Source: Crotalaria pallida
Lineage: Eukaryota; Streptophyta; Magnoliopsida; Fabales; Fabaceae
Assembly (NCBI GenBank): GCA_037953625.1
Contig: CM075653.1
Coordinates: 1,674,001 to 1,738,000, forward strand
Direction of reading: 5' to 3'
DNA: 64,000 nt
The translations under genes were made by a program, and so were the position numbers. Of the stretch, positions 24,999 to 37,488 are shown one piece after another (the first letter of the stretch is position 1; each line of letters begins with the position of its first letter). The notes beneath the pieces are model-generated. The model saw nothing but the letters and a program-made list of their open reading frames with translations, searched no databases and was not told where the DNA came from.

Positions 24999-26275
24999 CT
25001 TATTACAACTGTGCTGTGCACTGCACTGCACTCCAGAATACGGATTTAAGTGACAGGACAGAAAAGATAAAGAGACAGTCAGAAAGATTGAAAGATAGAA
25101 AATGGTTGTGGTGACCGGTGAAAGTGAAACTGTGACAAGTTTTTGTTTTTTTTTTATTTGTATTTTTTTATGATTTTAAAAGTGTAATAAATGATATATT
25201 TCATGTTTACTTTTATTTAAGAGGATATTGGTTTTTATAAATAGTACTGGAAAAAAAAGTAATGATTATGGAAAGAGAAATGATGTAATAGGAAAAAACA
25301 TAATTAATGTATTGGAAATCGAAATAATAATTGCATTTCTTAAAGAATGTGTTTTATTTAAAATATGACAAATAAATAAGAACCGAAGGAGTAAAAAAAA
25401 GGGTAAAATTGTCAAATTGGATACTTTCTAGTCCATCATATTGGTAAGAAAATTAAGAAGCATAAAATTAGTTCGATATTCTATTAATTAAGTTGCTCGT
25501 TAATTTAGTACTCTCTGGAGTCTTTATTATAAGCTTCATTTTTCTAAAAAAAAAGGGACTTATAATAAAGACGGGAATAAGTATATGAGTCAAATAAATC
25601 GAATTTAAATTAAAAATTAAATTGGTTAAATAAACTAATTGAATTTAAACTATTCATAGTTCGGTTTGTTTGCTTGTCAATAGATTTGATAATATAATAT
25701 AATATATATATATATATTTATAAAAGTTAAAATCAATTTTATTTTTACAAATACTTGTATTTTTTTAAACATTTGGAAATGGGTGTAGTAATAAAAAAAT
25801 ATTTGACATATATTTAATTTAACAAAACCTAAGATATTAAAGTTATAACTTATAAATGTATAAAAAAAATTATGTAATAAAAAGTAAAATCTAACATAAA
25901 AAAAGAGTTAAAGGATTTAAAATAAAAAAATGGAATAAAGAAAAATATAAAATACAAAATGATAGTAATATATAATTCGTATTGGAGGAATTTTATTTAG
26001 TTTATTATTTTATGTAACTTATTTTGTAAAAAAAAAATCATTATTTGAGTCAACAAATTGAACTATTTCGAACTTACAAACCGAAAGTAATTTGTGAACG
26101 ATTCACGAATTCAATCAAACTGAGCTCAATAAATAAATCGGTTCAAAACTAAGTTCGAGTTCAATTCGAACTATTTTTTAACAAATTAAATCAAGCTGAA
26201 CGAAGTTCACTTTCATTGGACTCGTTTTCAACACTAGCAACTACTCCTATATTAAGTTCAAGAATAATAATTTGA

Positions 26276-26311
<36 letters not shown>

Positions 26312-26816
26312 TTGATTGACTATATAAAGTTTTTATGTTATTGATGTAAATTTTTTTATATTATCAATATATAATTTATGTATATTATTTTTACTTGTAA
26401 GTCAATTAATTTTAATTCATAAACAATAAATAATATAATAGTAATAGAATAAAAAAATTTACATGCGTACTACTGTAGGTAATAATTTTATATTCTGATG
26501 AAACAATTGTGGTACGTTGAAACGTTGAACTGTTGAAGGGATCAGCCCTTAATTCAAAAGAGCAAGTGATACGGTGAGGCCGCAAAAAATAACATCATCC
26601 GAAGTTTTTTTAAAAAGGAAATATTATAAATTTTTTAGAAAAATATAGCAATATTTTTAGGAAAATGTTAACAAATATTCCAAGAAGAGTTGTTAAAATA
26701 TTCAATTGAGGAAATGTTTATTGGAAAATATAATTTTTTATTTTTTTCAAAAAAAAATTGAAATTAGTAATGTTTTTTACATTTTTAAAAATCTTAAAAA
26801 GTACCTTTAGTAAAAC
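23974..26816. other. AHK2 upstream region and AT-rich intergenic DNA
   Basis: The AHK2 5' leader and promoter should lie here. A CT-repeat at 24968-24993 is about 1 kb upstream of the start. A 70-bp foldback at about 25511-25580 (AGTCTTTATTATAAGC / CTTATAATAAAGAC) looks like a Stowaway remnant. From about 25580 to 26240 there are degenerate words (GAGTTCAATTCGAACT, GTTGAAAACGAG on the complement) that resemble a decayed hAT-like repeat. An AT dinucleotide run is at 26280-26308. No gene is seen. Confidence 0.55.
24968..24993. repeat. CT/GA microsatellite upstream of AHK2
   Basis: A run of CT dinucleotides (GA on the gene's strand reads as its complement), about 1.0 kb upstream of the AHK2 start. 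Such runs are common in plant promoters and 5' leaders. No specific regulatory role can be read from sequence alone. Confidence 0.85.
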
Positions 26817-27014
26817 CCATATTTTTTTTTTGCATCAACCCGGTCGATAGCCGAAGACTAATCCTCTCGAGGCATAAAAATCACCTAAGTAGATTTTACC
26901 TTTATCAACAAAATCTTTTTCATACCAATGACATGGATCGAACCCTAATATTATGGTTAAAAAACTCAGCTATTTGTGAACTATGTAGGGCTTGATGGTA
27001 ACAAATTCCATATT
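26817..27014 (-). mobile_element. tRNA-type SINE, family C copy 1
   Basis: On the minus strand the body (27007-26824) has AGGGTTCGATCC, a good pol III B box, and ends in a poly(A) stretch (poly(T) at 26821-26831 on +). The flanks repeat CCATATT at 26817-26823 and 27008-27014, a likely short target duplication. Words such as TTTGTTGATAAAGG are shared with the copy at 59527-59743. Confidence 0.65.
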
Positions 27015-27134
27015 CTTAAAGTAAACAAAGTGGTGTGACTGGTGTCTACCTTTAAACTTGAGTTAAAGAGATCCGAATAAAATTAACACGACAATAAGAA
27101 TAAGTTTAGGATGATCCGAGATAAATATAATAAA

Positions 27135-28141
27135 GGCTTATTTATGTCAGGTGCCCTTGTAGTTTCCACCTATTTTGTCAGATGTCTTTTAACTTTATTT
27201 TTCAACAAATATATCCCTAAACTTTGCTCTGGTGAGCCATATACCCCTGCATGTCATTTCCGGCCACCGGTGCTGACGTGAACCACCGGAATCAGCAAGT
27301 GGTAGAAATATGAGTCATATTCTAGTTTGAGTCTTTTTTGTCATATACCCCTATATATAACTTCAAAAATTCATATCTTTTAAATCGTAAGTCTAAAAAT
27401 TACAAATTTTATATCAAAACGATCGTATTGAAATATAGAATTTTAATATGTAATTATTTTACTTTTATGGATAGTTTTCAAAAAATTATTTTTTGGAAAA
27501 TTTTCTATACGAATTTTGAATTTATGAATTATTAAAAATAATTTATGAATTGGATTGAACTAGTTTTTATTATAGTTTGAGGAACATAAAAATCATGAGT
27601 TTTGACTATGTCAGTCTCCGATGATTTTAAATTTAGTTTTTTTTATAGTTTTTTACAATTTATTTTTAAAGCCAAAACTCATGATTTTTATGATCCTCAA
27701 ACTATAATAAAAACTAGTGCAATCCAATTCATAAATTATTTTTAATAATTCATAAATTCAAAATTCGTATAGAAAATTGCCCAAAAAACAATTTTTTACA
27801 AAACTATCCATAAAAATAAAATAATTACATTTTAAAATTCTATATTTCAATATGATCGTTTTGACAAAAAATTTGTAATTTTTGGACTTACGGTTTAAAA
27901 GATATGAATTTTTGAAGTTATATATAGGGGTATCTAACAAAAAAGACTCAAACTACGAGGGCTCCTATTTTTACCACTTGCTGACTCCGGCGGTCCACGT
28001 CAGCACCGGTTGCCGGAAATGGCATGCAGGGGTATATGGCTCACCGGAGCAAACTGTAGGGGTATATTTGTTGAAAAATAAAGTTAAAGAATATCTGACA
28101 AAATAGGTGCAAACTACAGGGGCGCCTGACATAAATAAGCC
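27135..28141. mobile_element. Large foldback element with arms of about 490 bp
   Basis: The left arm from 27135 (GGCTTATTTATGTCAGG) is mirrored by the right arm ending 28141 (CCTGACATAAATAAGCC), and the match continues inward to about 27625 and 27660, leaving a very short loop. Mirrored landmarks are CATATACCCCT / AGGGGTATATGG, CCGGTGCTGACGTG / CACGTCAGCACCGG and AATCATGAGTTTTG / CAAAACTCATGATT. The arms carry no transposase. End sequence and phrases relate it to the 10111 and 59201 elements. No 9-bp duplication is seen here. Confidence 0.85.
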
Positions 28142-30394
28142 AAAATTTGTAACTAATAAGAATACCTCTTTCACTTTTTAAAAATTTACCGATGTTTCAT
28201 ATTTGTTGGAAAGTAATTTTCTCGATTTTTCTCATGACATCAAAAGTTTCCACCTATATAAATAAACCGACAACTTAATGTATTATAGAAGTTCCAATAT
28301 TTGACAAGGGTTTATAAAATGAATAAATTTTTTATTAGGTTTAAATGTTGATTGGATCACCTTTTGAATATGAATTTATACAACATTAAATTTTACACGC
28401 TTAATTTATTTTTACTTGTATGTCGCTTAATATTTTTTAAGGAAATATTTAATTCATTTTTCCTAAAGTACCTTTATTAAGTTAGTGTATAGTAATAATT
28501 AAATTAAGTTCAATTCAACATATAAAGACTAATCCAAATAGAATGGGATAAAGTATAAAATTCATTATTTTTGTGTTAAAAATAAAGAATTAACTATCTA
28601 CCTTAATCCTTGTGTTTCGGTCAAATGTAACTTATAAGTTATAAGTAAAAATGAAAGAAGTATAGCATAAGATTTTTTTAGAAGTCAATTAGACTAGTCA
28701 TGATTACACTTGCAATAGTTCACAAATATCGATAATATTAAGGCTTTGTTTGGTTTGGTTGGGGGACTTTTGGAAAATAGTAAATAGGGTTTTCTCCTTT
28801 TTGATTGAAGAGAGAAAATGGTGAGAATGGGAAAAATAAGTGGGTCCACGCAAATTTTTTTTCTCTCCTCCGTTGAAGAAAGAATGGAGAGAAATTTGTT
28901 CTCACGTATCCTCATGCATTACTTTTTGAGTAATATACCAAAATGTCTTTACTTTTTGACAAATATATTTATTTTTTATTATGTAAAACAATGTTATAGT
29001 TGTATTTTGACAAATTTATTATTTTATTTTTTCTCACTTTTCTCTTCAATCAAACAAAAGGAAAAAAAACTCAATTTTTATCGCTCTCATATTTCTTCAT
29101 ATTTTCTCTCATACCAAACAACTACAAAATTTACTAATTTTCTCCGTATATATAATTTCTCTTCCCCATTTCTCTCTCCTATTTCTCCCTTATACTATTT
29201 TCAATAGTATTTTTAAATATTTGAATAAGATTTATAACATAATTTTCTTAATCTCAATTCCTAATATAAGTAATTGAAAATGACATTTTTTTCATTAAGG
29301 TGTGTTTGTTTTGCAAAATGACAAGCATTGGTGTATCTTTTCAATACTCTTTTACATTTTTTATTACTTATTCCTGGAGCTTGAAGTTGAGATCAAAATA
29401 ACATTTTATAAAAGAAAAATAAATAATGCATTACAAGTGTAAAAAATTTTCATGCTATCAATTTATCATTTATAATTATTATATTATTATTTATTACTTT
29501 TAAATAAAAGTAATAAAAATGAATTGTGGATAATGAGTCGAGAATCTAGGAGAAATTACTCTGCCTACATCCCTCGTTAAACTATGGGTCTTACTAATAA
29601 GTGCCCTTAGAATTATTAGTATTGAAAAACAAATCATAAGTGAGTATTTGTCAATGTCTCGAAAATACATAAAATCACATATTTTTATGCATTTTCACTA
29701 TATTTAGCTTCATAGCAAGTACAATTAAAGCATTATAAAAATAAGAACTTTGATCTTTGTAAAAGTGAGAGAGAATGTTGAGAGAATAGTGTGGCTTTCA
29801 ATCTTGTTAATCAACCTTCCTGATGCAAATTCTTGTTAATCGATTAAACACTGTAAAAATCGATTAAAAACTTATTTTTTCAAAATTAAACATTTTCTTA
29901 AAAAACTTTTAAGAAACCTATTTATTTAGTTTAAGTGAAATACTCAAGATATAATATGATCATGCACTTGATAGAGATTCATTACCCTCTGATAACTCTA
30001 CCCAAAACTCGACTGAAAATAAAGATATTACAATCAATATACATATTGAATCTATGAGTTTGTTCTCTCTTCATCATTGTTGCTTGTTGTTCTTTGGTGA
30101 GCTTCTTCAAGACTTGAGCTTGTTCAAAACATTGTCATTATCAAAACCATACACTTGTATAATAAATCTAACAATCTCCACATCCATATACATACTAAAT
30201 TTAAAAACATTTGATAGCATTTGCCTCGAACTAATTATAAAAATTGAATGAAATTTTTACTTTGAAGAAGAGCGGGCATTATTTGTACAGCGGGGATATG
30301 CTATCGTGCGCATGATGTGGAAAGATTCTTCCCGCCGGACGGAATCAACGGCTTCTGCGAAAATTATGATAAAAAAGATGAATCTCAAATTAAT
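28142..30394. other. AT-rich intergenic DNA
   Basis: No gene is supported. A block at about 28741-29210 begins GCTTTGTTTGGTTTGG and contains inverted pyrimidine-rich words (GATTGAAGAGAG / CTCTTCAATC), suggesting an old MITE. The remainder is unassigned low-complexity sequence. Confidence 0.5.
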
Positions 30395-30878
30395 CTACTA
30401 TCTCCTGTGTATGTACAAAAAGACGCCTGATCACGTTCCTCGGAGAAATTTTTGAGACATTACATTTGTCGTTGAAGATTTCATCACATTAGAGCTATTG
30501 TAGGTAAATGATAATTATTTCCAACCAAAATTACAATTTGAAATTAAATAAATTATTCAAAATTTTCAAATCATTATCTATATGTGAAATCATTATCCTC
30601 TGTTTATCAAACAAATAAATCATAATCTTCAACAAATAATAAAAAAATAATTAATATATTTCACATAAATCAATCTTATTCCTGTTAAGAAAATCATTAA
30701 AACACATATAGTGGAACTAATTTTTTTCATTTAAAATTTTATTCGTATAAAAGATTTCAAATGTAGATATTTACTAAAAAAAACAAATATTTTTCACTTA
30801 AATCTACCATTATTCAAACCAAAATATCTAATGGATAAACAATCACTTATTCCAAATTGAGAGAAATATATATATATA
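30395..30878 (+). mobile_element. Helitron 5'-end remnant
   Basis: Starts TCTACTATCTCC after an A and aligns by eye with the first about 200 bp of the Helitron-like element at 31087 (shared order: TCTACTATCT, CACGTT..TCGG, AATTTTTGAG/AATTTTCGAG, TGAAATCATTATCC). No 3' hairpin end belonging to it was found before the SINE at 30879, so it is probably truncated. Confidence 0.45.
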
Positions 30879-31040
30879 TTTTTTTTTTGGTTGCCCACCC
30901 GGTTCCCTAAGTACTACCTAGGTACATCCGGATCCGACCCGGGTCGCGTGTCTGGCTATGGCAGGTGAGTCTCCCAACATGAATTTTCTGCATTCACAAG
31001 GACTCGAACTCGAGACCTTGCTTAAGCGAGACCGAGCCGC
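30879..31040 (-). mobile_element. tRNA-type SINE, family B copy 1 (5' truncated)
   Basis: Runs on the minus strand from about 31040 to a poly(T) at 30879-30888 on +. It shares with copies at 35357 and 41557 the blocks GGTCTCGCTTAAGCAAG, GGGAGACTCACCTG and GACCCGGGTCG. Compared with the full copy it lacks about 35 bp at its 5' end. The B-box region reads CTCGAGTTCGAGTCC on the minus strand. Target duplications are not clear. Confidence 0.7.
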
Positions 31041-31086
31041 AGAAAAATAGATATTTGCAGGTGCATAATTTGCTTTTTTAATTAAA

Positions 31087-32123
31087 TCTACTATCTATAT
31101 AAAGAGACGTCTATTCAAGGCACCACGTTTGTCGGAAAAATTTTCGAGGTGCTACGTTTGTTATGTGAAGTTTTCCTCTCATCACCAGAGCAACTATAGG
31201 GAGATAATCATCATCTATATGAGAAATAATTTTCCTTAATTATTGAAAATTAAATAAATAATTCAAATTTATTTAATCTTATCTATGAAATCATTATCCT
31301 TATTTTTACAATTTTTCAAAATCATTATTTACATTACTCAATATGCATCGGATGACTCCTCAACAATATTTTAACATTTACGTGAATTGGCTCACAAACT
31401 TATGAATATTCAGGTAAACAACAATCTCACAATTATATTCGTCTTCAATTTTTTTATTTTTTTGTCATTAAATTTTTCTAATTCTAATAATTCTCGTTCA
31501 TTTTAATTTATATTATTTGATTCTTAAGTTTCTCTCGAATTACTTACTTTAATTCAGCAATTTGTGTGTATCATTGATCAAAATGTGGTTTGTTCAAAAT
31601 TTTGATTTAGGTGTAACCAATTGTGCTGTTCAATTTTGATCGAAATGGAATTCAGGATTGAGGTCAAAATGAGATTTTTGCAAGATGCCTTATTTGCTCT
31701 TCAATTTTCTAATAAGTTTAACTTTTGAAAAATTGAAAAAAAAATGCATCTTGCTATTTATTTATTTTCTTTTTTTAATTTAGTTAACAAAATAACATCT
31801 CCTTTGATTCCATTTTATCGAATGGAGTATTTTGATTTTAAAAATAAAAACAGCAACTTGATTCCATTTTTTATGAATACAATATTGTGAATTAAAAAAG
31901 CAATTTGTAATTTTCAATCAATTATAAATAATATGAACTAACTTATATAGTTTAACTAGTAATTAAGTTTGATTATTAGTAACAATTTCATATAAATAAA
32001 ATTATGTCATTTAGTTCAAATTGTCTATTGAATGTTTTGGCTTTGAAATATTTATTATATATGATGAGATGTGATCTAATATATTTGTTTAATTCCGTGC
32101 ATCGCACGGGCAAGCTAAACTAG
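31087..32123 (+). mobile_element. Non-autonomous Helitron-like element
   Basis: The left end is A|TCTACTATCTATATAAAG, a Helitron-type TC start. The right end has the hairpin CCGTGCATCGCACGG (about 32095-32109), then CAAGCTAAACTAG, ending CTAG at 32120-32123 and followed by T. Hairpin plus CTRR about 10 nt downstream, with insertion between A and T, is the standard Helitron arrangement. No RepHel protein is encoded. Boundaries are inferred by motif. Confidence 0.7.
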
Positions 32124-32857
32124 TTCTTTAAAATTTATATATATATATACACTATAAAGAATAATATTTATTTGTAAATTATATAATAAAGTAACAAATT
32201 ACAATTGTATTTTTCTAATAATTTTAAAAATTAAAATACTGTTAATATTTATAAGAAACAATATATTCAAAAATATAATTGAATTCTTTAATATGAAATT
32301 ATGAATATTCTTGAAATTACTAGTACTATTTTTTTTTACTCTCTTCGTTCCATAATGATGGTAAAATCGACATAAAAAATGTGTCACAAAGTAAAGTCAA
32401 AATAATTAATGAAAAAACTTAGAAATTGCAAATTTTGAATTACGATTGGTTGATCAATGCAAAATGGATTAAATTAATTATTTACTCCCTCAATTCCTTA
32501 TTAACAGTTATTTTTTAGAGAAATTTTTTGTTCATTTTTATCTATCTTTTTGAGGATTTCAAGAGTATAATAAACACTATTTTCATGTTTATCCTTATCA
32601 AATAGGTCTTGGTTTGAGTAGGTAGGGGAAAAATTTAATAATTACAAAAAAGATAAATGATATAATAGTTAAAAACATAATTAATATATTTAGACAATGA
32701 TTACAATTCTTAAATGTTGTTTTTTATTTAAAATATAATAGATAAATAGGAACGGATAAAGTAATAATTAATTTATATATTAGACAAACCATTAAATACA
32801 TGTTTTCTTAATTTTATTTTATTTGTTTGCTTTAGTAATTTTTTACCATTCATATAT

Positions 32858-33078
32858 AATAGTATAAAATAAAACCAACGTGGTGTTGGTCAAGTAGTAG
32901 CTTACTTGATCCCTTAACCAATTGGTCTCGAGTTCGAGCCTTGGGTATAGAGCAACCCCCGCTAAGAGATCCCTACCGCTTAGTGCGAGCTCAATTGGGT
33001 CGGATCGGATGAGTCGAATTCTAAGTAAACAAGATCCGGGTACCTGAAGGTGTACACCAAAAAATAGTATAAAATAAA
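32858..33078 (+). mobile_element. tRNA-type SINE, family A copy 1
   Basis: The body (32874-33062) starts ACCAACGTGGTGTTGG, has B-box-like GAGTTCGAGCC near 32931 and the family block GAGCAACCCCCGCT. It is bracketed by a perfect 16-bp duplication, AATAGTATAAAATAAA, at 32858-32873 and 33063-33078. Insertion target and family are therefore clear; the named family is not known to me. Confidence 0.9.
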
Positions 33079-34321
33079 GGGAGTACTTTAATTTTTTTTT
33101 TACAAAGGGTTACTATTTTCTTATTTTACAGAGACCGGTTTGACGGAGGGTTTTTTTTTTCTTTTCTTTGGTCAGTTGTTGTACAATGGAGGGGTATATA
33201 CCTCTCCCACCAATATATAAAATAATGAAAGAAAGTAATGAGAATCAACCAGTACTAAACAAAGTGCCAACTTGATTAAAAACTACAATCAAAAGCATAA
33301 TTGGTTTAATCATCATTGCATGGATATTATTATATTAAACTGATTTTTTTATTATTGATATATTTGATAATTTAATCTTGATTAGGTGGCGCTCATGATT
33401 CATATGCACAAAATTAAACCTATACAATTTATATATTTGGATTTCTTGCATTAAGGGTTAACCATCGTTGTGGAATGCGAGGTAGGGTTATGCACACAAG
33501 TTAATAATGATTTATCATTAGTGATAAAAAAAATAATAATAATTTCCATATACACGTTAAATTTAAATCCTATTTTCCATGACTTCAGCTTTCGTGAAAG
33601 GTTTTCCATTTCTAGCAAAACCCGACGATTTAGACACAATAATATTTTTGTTATTTTTTCTATAAAAAAATTGCCATGCCATCTGTGTGATCCAGAATTT
33701 TTCCAATGCTTTAACAATATTATAAACTATGTGTCAATGATAATAAGAATGAAACAAATTTTTCTTTTTTAATAGAATGAAATAAGCTTCACCCAATATA
33801 ATTGAAGGAAAAAATCATCATAAACAAAGTTTAACAAAAGAGGAGAATTATGAAAAGGTATACCTTAGAAGGGAAGTCAGACTATCATCTAAGAAGCTTG
33901 AATCTGTACTTATGGAGTTGGTTCACATGCAGCCATAACTAGAATGTAACTTTCAAATTAGTGTTTTTTTTAACTGTAAGAGCATATTTACAAGATTTTT
34001 TTTATGGGTTATATGGATTGACTTAATTAGTAAAATTATACATGGCAATTAATGATTAGTATAATTTATTATTTTGAATTAAAAATTAATTAAGAAGCTC
34101 AGTTATACACAAATTCGAACTGCATGTGTCGAAAATATTCAAACTGTGTTTATACTTTTACAGTTGTTTCTTGGTGCTGTCTCGAACCAAGTGTCACTTA
34201 GCGGCCTAAATTCAGCTGACCAAGTGAGCTGCGAGGCTAGCTACTTTTACGGTTGTTTCAACCTATAAACACTATAAAAAAGTCACATGTATCACTTGTT
34301 AACTAATCAATAGCAAACAAG

Positions 34322-34607
34322 TACTCCCTCCGACTCGAATTATAAGCAATTTTAACCACTTTTACGCTTATTAAGGGGGTTAGTTGATTGTATTTAATTT
34401 TCTCAAATTTATAAAAAATAGAGGTATTTTTGGAAAGTAGTATCGGGAATGAAACAAAAATTAATTAAGATTACAATTTTCTAGAGATGTTTTAGGAAAG
34501 TGGCATTGGGAATGAAACAAAATTTAATAAAGTTAGTTAGTTTTGCTTATATTTTAAACCAAAGGTAGTATGTTTTTTGTTGCTTATAATTCGAGTCGGA
34601 GGGAGTA
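34322..34607. mobile_element. Stowaway MITE with 25-bp perfect TIRs
   Basis: The element is 34324-34605. It starts CTCCCTCCGACTCGAATTAT and the right end is its exact inverse complement through TGCTTATAATTCGAGTC...GAGGGAG. It is flanked by TA at 34322-34323 and 34606-34607. The perfect TIRs suggest a fairly recent insertion. No coding capacity. Confidence 0.9.
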
Positions 34608-34938
34608 ACACATGTTATTTGTTTGGTGGTATAAGCATATTTATTGGTTAATTTTGTAGCTCTATTAATAATTTTTGTAATATAAAATGAGTAAATAATT
34701 AAATTAATGTTTGAGATTATTGTAGTCATTGGTCGAATTGATTCTTGAAATTAAGAAAATAGTAAATAAGTAGTGCATATGATCATGTACCAAATTTTGA
34801 AGCTGGAGAGTTGGAATTTCCGAATTTGATTCTAAATATTACCATTTTATGAATTTAATTTTTCTTCCTCTGTCTCCATAAAAAAAAAACTTTGTCGATA
34901 ATAAAAATAATTAATTAATTTATAAGATAGCAAATAAA

Positions 34939-35135
34939 AAGTCAAATTGATCTACCAACGTGGGTTAGTTAAGTGATAGCTCACTTGGTCCATTAACCAA
35001 CTGGTCTCAAGCTCGAGCCTTAGGTATGGAGCAACCCCCGCTGAAAGACTTCCACCGCATAGTGCGAGCTCAGTTAGGTCAGACCGAATAAGTCGGATTT
35101 TTGATAAACTAGATCCGCGAAGTCAATTTGATCTA
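34939..35135 (+). mobile_element. tRNA-type SINE, family A copy 2
   Basis: The body (34955-35119) starts ACCAACGTGGGTTAG and shares GGAGCAACCCCCGCT and AGTGCGAGCTCA with copy 1. The 16-bp flanks AAGTCAAATTGATCTA (34939-34954) and AAGTCAATTTGATCTA (35120-35135) differ by one base, a clear target duplication. Confidence 0.9.
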
Positions 35136-35340
35136 TCAATACAATGTCAATTTTTTTTTTTATTAATAATCAAAAGACCTCATAAAAACACTATTATAGT
35201 CTACCGACAACAAAATCAATTAGGAAATAAGATGACTTTTGATTTACTATCTTAAAAAAAATTAAATTATTATTATTTGGTTAATTTAAAAATCAATTTG
35301 ATCCATAGCTAAAATTACGAAAACTAATTTAACCATTTAC

Positions 35341-35567
35341 TAAATATGAAATATTAACCAACATGGGTTGTGACGAGTGGTAAGTGATTCGGTCTCGCTT
35401 AAGCAAGATATCGGGTTCGATTCCTTGTGGATGCAGAAAATTCATGTTGGGAGACTCACCTGTCGTAGCCAGGCACACGACCCAGGTCGAATTCAGATGT
35501 ATATCTAGGTAGTATCTAGATAGTATTTGAGGAATTGGATGGAAAAATAAATAAATATGAAATATTA
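35341..35567 (+). mobile_element. tRNA-type SINE, family B copy 2 (full length)
   Basis: The body (35357-35551) starts ACCAACATGGGTTGTG, with A-box region GTGGTAAGTGATTCGG and B box GGGTTCGATTCC. It carries GGGAGACTCACCTG, common to the family. A perfect 16-bp duplication, TAAATATGAAATATTA, brackets it (35341-35356, 35552-35567). This is the best reference copy of family B in the window. Confidence 0.92.
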
Positions 35568-37488
35568 TATTTCAACTCTAAATAAAGTTTCTCCACCAGC
35601 CGAAAATAATTTAGATAGAGATAACGTGTTTACTTGGGAGAGAATAATCCAACTGCACATTATAAGGGTCAAAAGGAAAGTGACTAGCCACAAAAAATTC
35701 CAATCATGGAAGTAACTCTTACTTGGTTTAAACTTTAAACTTGTAGGGCCATGCTTCATTGTAATCCACTTTGCTCATGCATTGGAAGCTTTGTTGTTGC
35801 TTTCACTCTCCAACTTTTCTTTTTTCTCCTTGCTCTGATCTATGGAAACTACCATGTTAATTCCTTTTTTATTTATTTATTTGTTGATATATTATTAATT
35901 TATTCATCTTTGGGAGCAAGTACCATATGTTCATGTGGGAGTTGAAGTGCATGCATTACTGTATGGGAGCGCATCAAGTAACTATGTGTAGGTTCAATAA
36001 TTACAAAATCCAGTTGTATATATAGACCCACCACAATGTCCATTATTCTCCCTAGGAAGATTTCACTTCAAGAATATGCATTCCATTCCTAATTATTATT
36101 CCAGCTATAGATAACTTCTTACATTTTCTTCAAAGTATAATCTTACTATAAATGATTATATGCACTTTTCTAATTTCCTTTTTTGTAATATGATAATCGT
36201 AATGTTTATGGTACTATTTATGCAATGAGTCGCAATAACAAGACAAAACTCTTTTTAAATGCCTTAAATTAAAAAAATTTGTTTGCATGGTTGTGTAATA
36301 TATAGTAATTATTTTTATTTATGTGATAGTATTAATTTTAACCGATCGAATTAAGTCACCTTAGGATGTGAAGAGGGAAAATTAAACTTCATGATCAGAG
36401 CCATCAGACACAGCCACTTTGTTGTTCCCCTTTTTCATAGTGATATGCTAACGTAGTTGGCTAATAATAATAGCTATTCCATATTCTATTCTTTTGGTCA
36501 TTTAATTATCTTTTAATTTATTTTAGCTTACTTACCTCTTGAGAACGACGACCGTGTCCAAACAAAGCCTTCATGTTCAAATCTTTTGAAAATTATATTG
36601 TGCCTGACTACCCGCGATTAATTAAATTATTATTTTGATCTTTTATCTTAATAGTTTTTCTTCAATTTAGTTTCATAACTTCTATTTTGTCAAAATTGGT
36701 CTCTCATGTTGGAAATCATTAACATTGTTAGTCTTGATGTTAAGTTTTTCACTAACATTGTTGATAATGAATTTGGATTCTCTAACTTCAAATTTTCATA
36801 ACTTCAATAATTTTATTCCATATTTGAAAATAGTTTATTTTATTTAATTATGAATTAAACAAAATGTGAAAATGAATAAAGAGAATGTTATTTCTAAATA
36901 AGAAATAAAGTCATTAAAGTTAAGAAATTTGAAATTAGAGAATCCTATTCATGATCCTTGAATGACATGATGGATAAAAAAAATAGCTTCAATATTTTTT
37001 CATCTTTGAAAATAGAGAAAGTTTTGATTTTAGTACTTATATTTAATGACATGGCTAACATTGGCATGGATTAAATTCTATTTATTTTTTTTTTTATTTT
37101 AAAAAATGACAAGTGTCAAAATCTTATGTGTAGACTTTTAATTTCTATGTAGGTCTCTTAATCCTTTCTCTTAATAAATTACTTATGTGATTAATTGTGA
37201 TATTGACAAATCATCAACATGAATTAACATTAAAATTTCAGAAAATAGAATAAAAAAACCTTCAAAAAAAAGTACAGCAAATAAAATCAAAATTTGATAC
37301 ATTTAAAAGACAAAAACTTATATAAGCCACAGAAAAATAGCAAATGATATTAAGGAAACTAAAATAAACAGATATCAACCTACTATATTGATCTTTAATT
37401 GATCAATTAAAACTGTAAATAAGCCATTAAAAAGTGCTAATAGCTAACACAAAAAAAAAAAGTGCTAATAGTTTCATATTTTTTTTAT
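35568..37488. other. AT-rich intergenic DNA
   Basis: No gene recognised. Short frames (for example 35751-35945) show no family features. The words CAATTTAGTTTCATAACTTC and TCAAAATTGGTCTCTC near 36660-36710 look like the arm of a decayed foldback MITE, whose partner arm is not evident. The rest is unassigned. Confidence 0.5.

Noticed and set aside
28818..29207. 129-codon frame rich in Phe, Ser and Leu
   Set aside because: Product of a pyrimidine-rich MITE-like region; composition is that of low-complexity DNA.
30900..31040. Possible tRNA gene near the GGACTCGAACTCGAGACC motif
   Set aside because: The B-box belongs to a SINE with a poly(A) tail and known sister copies; no cloverleaf could be traced.
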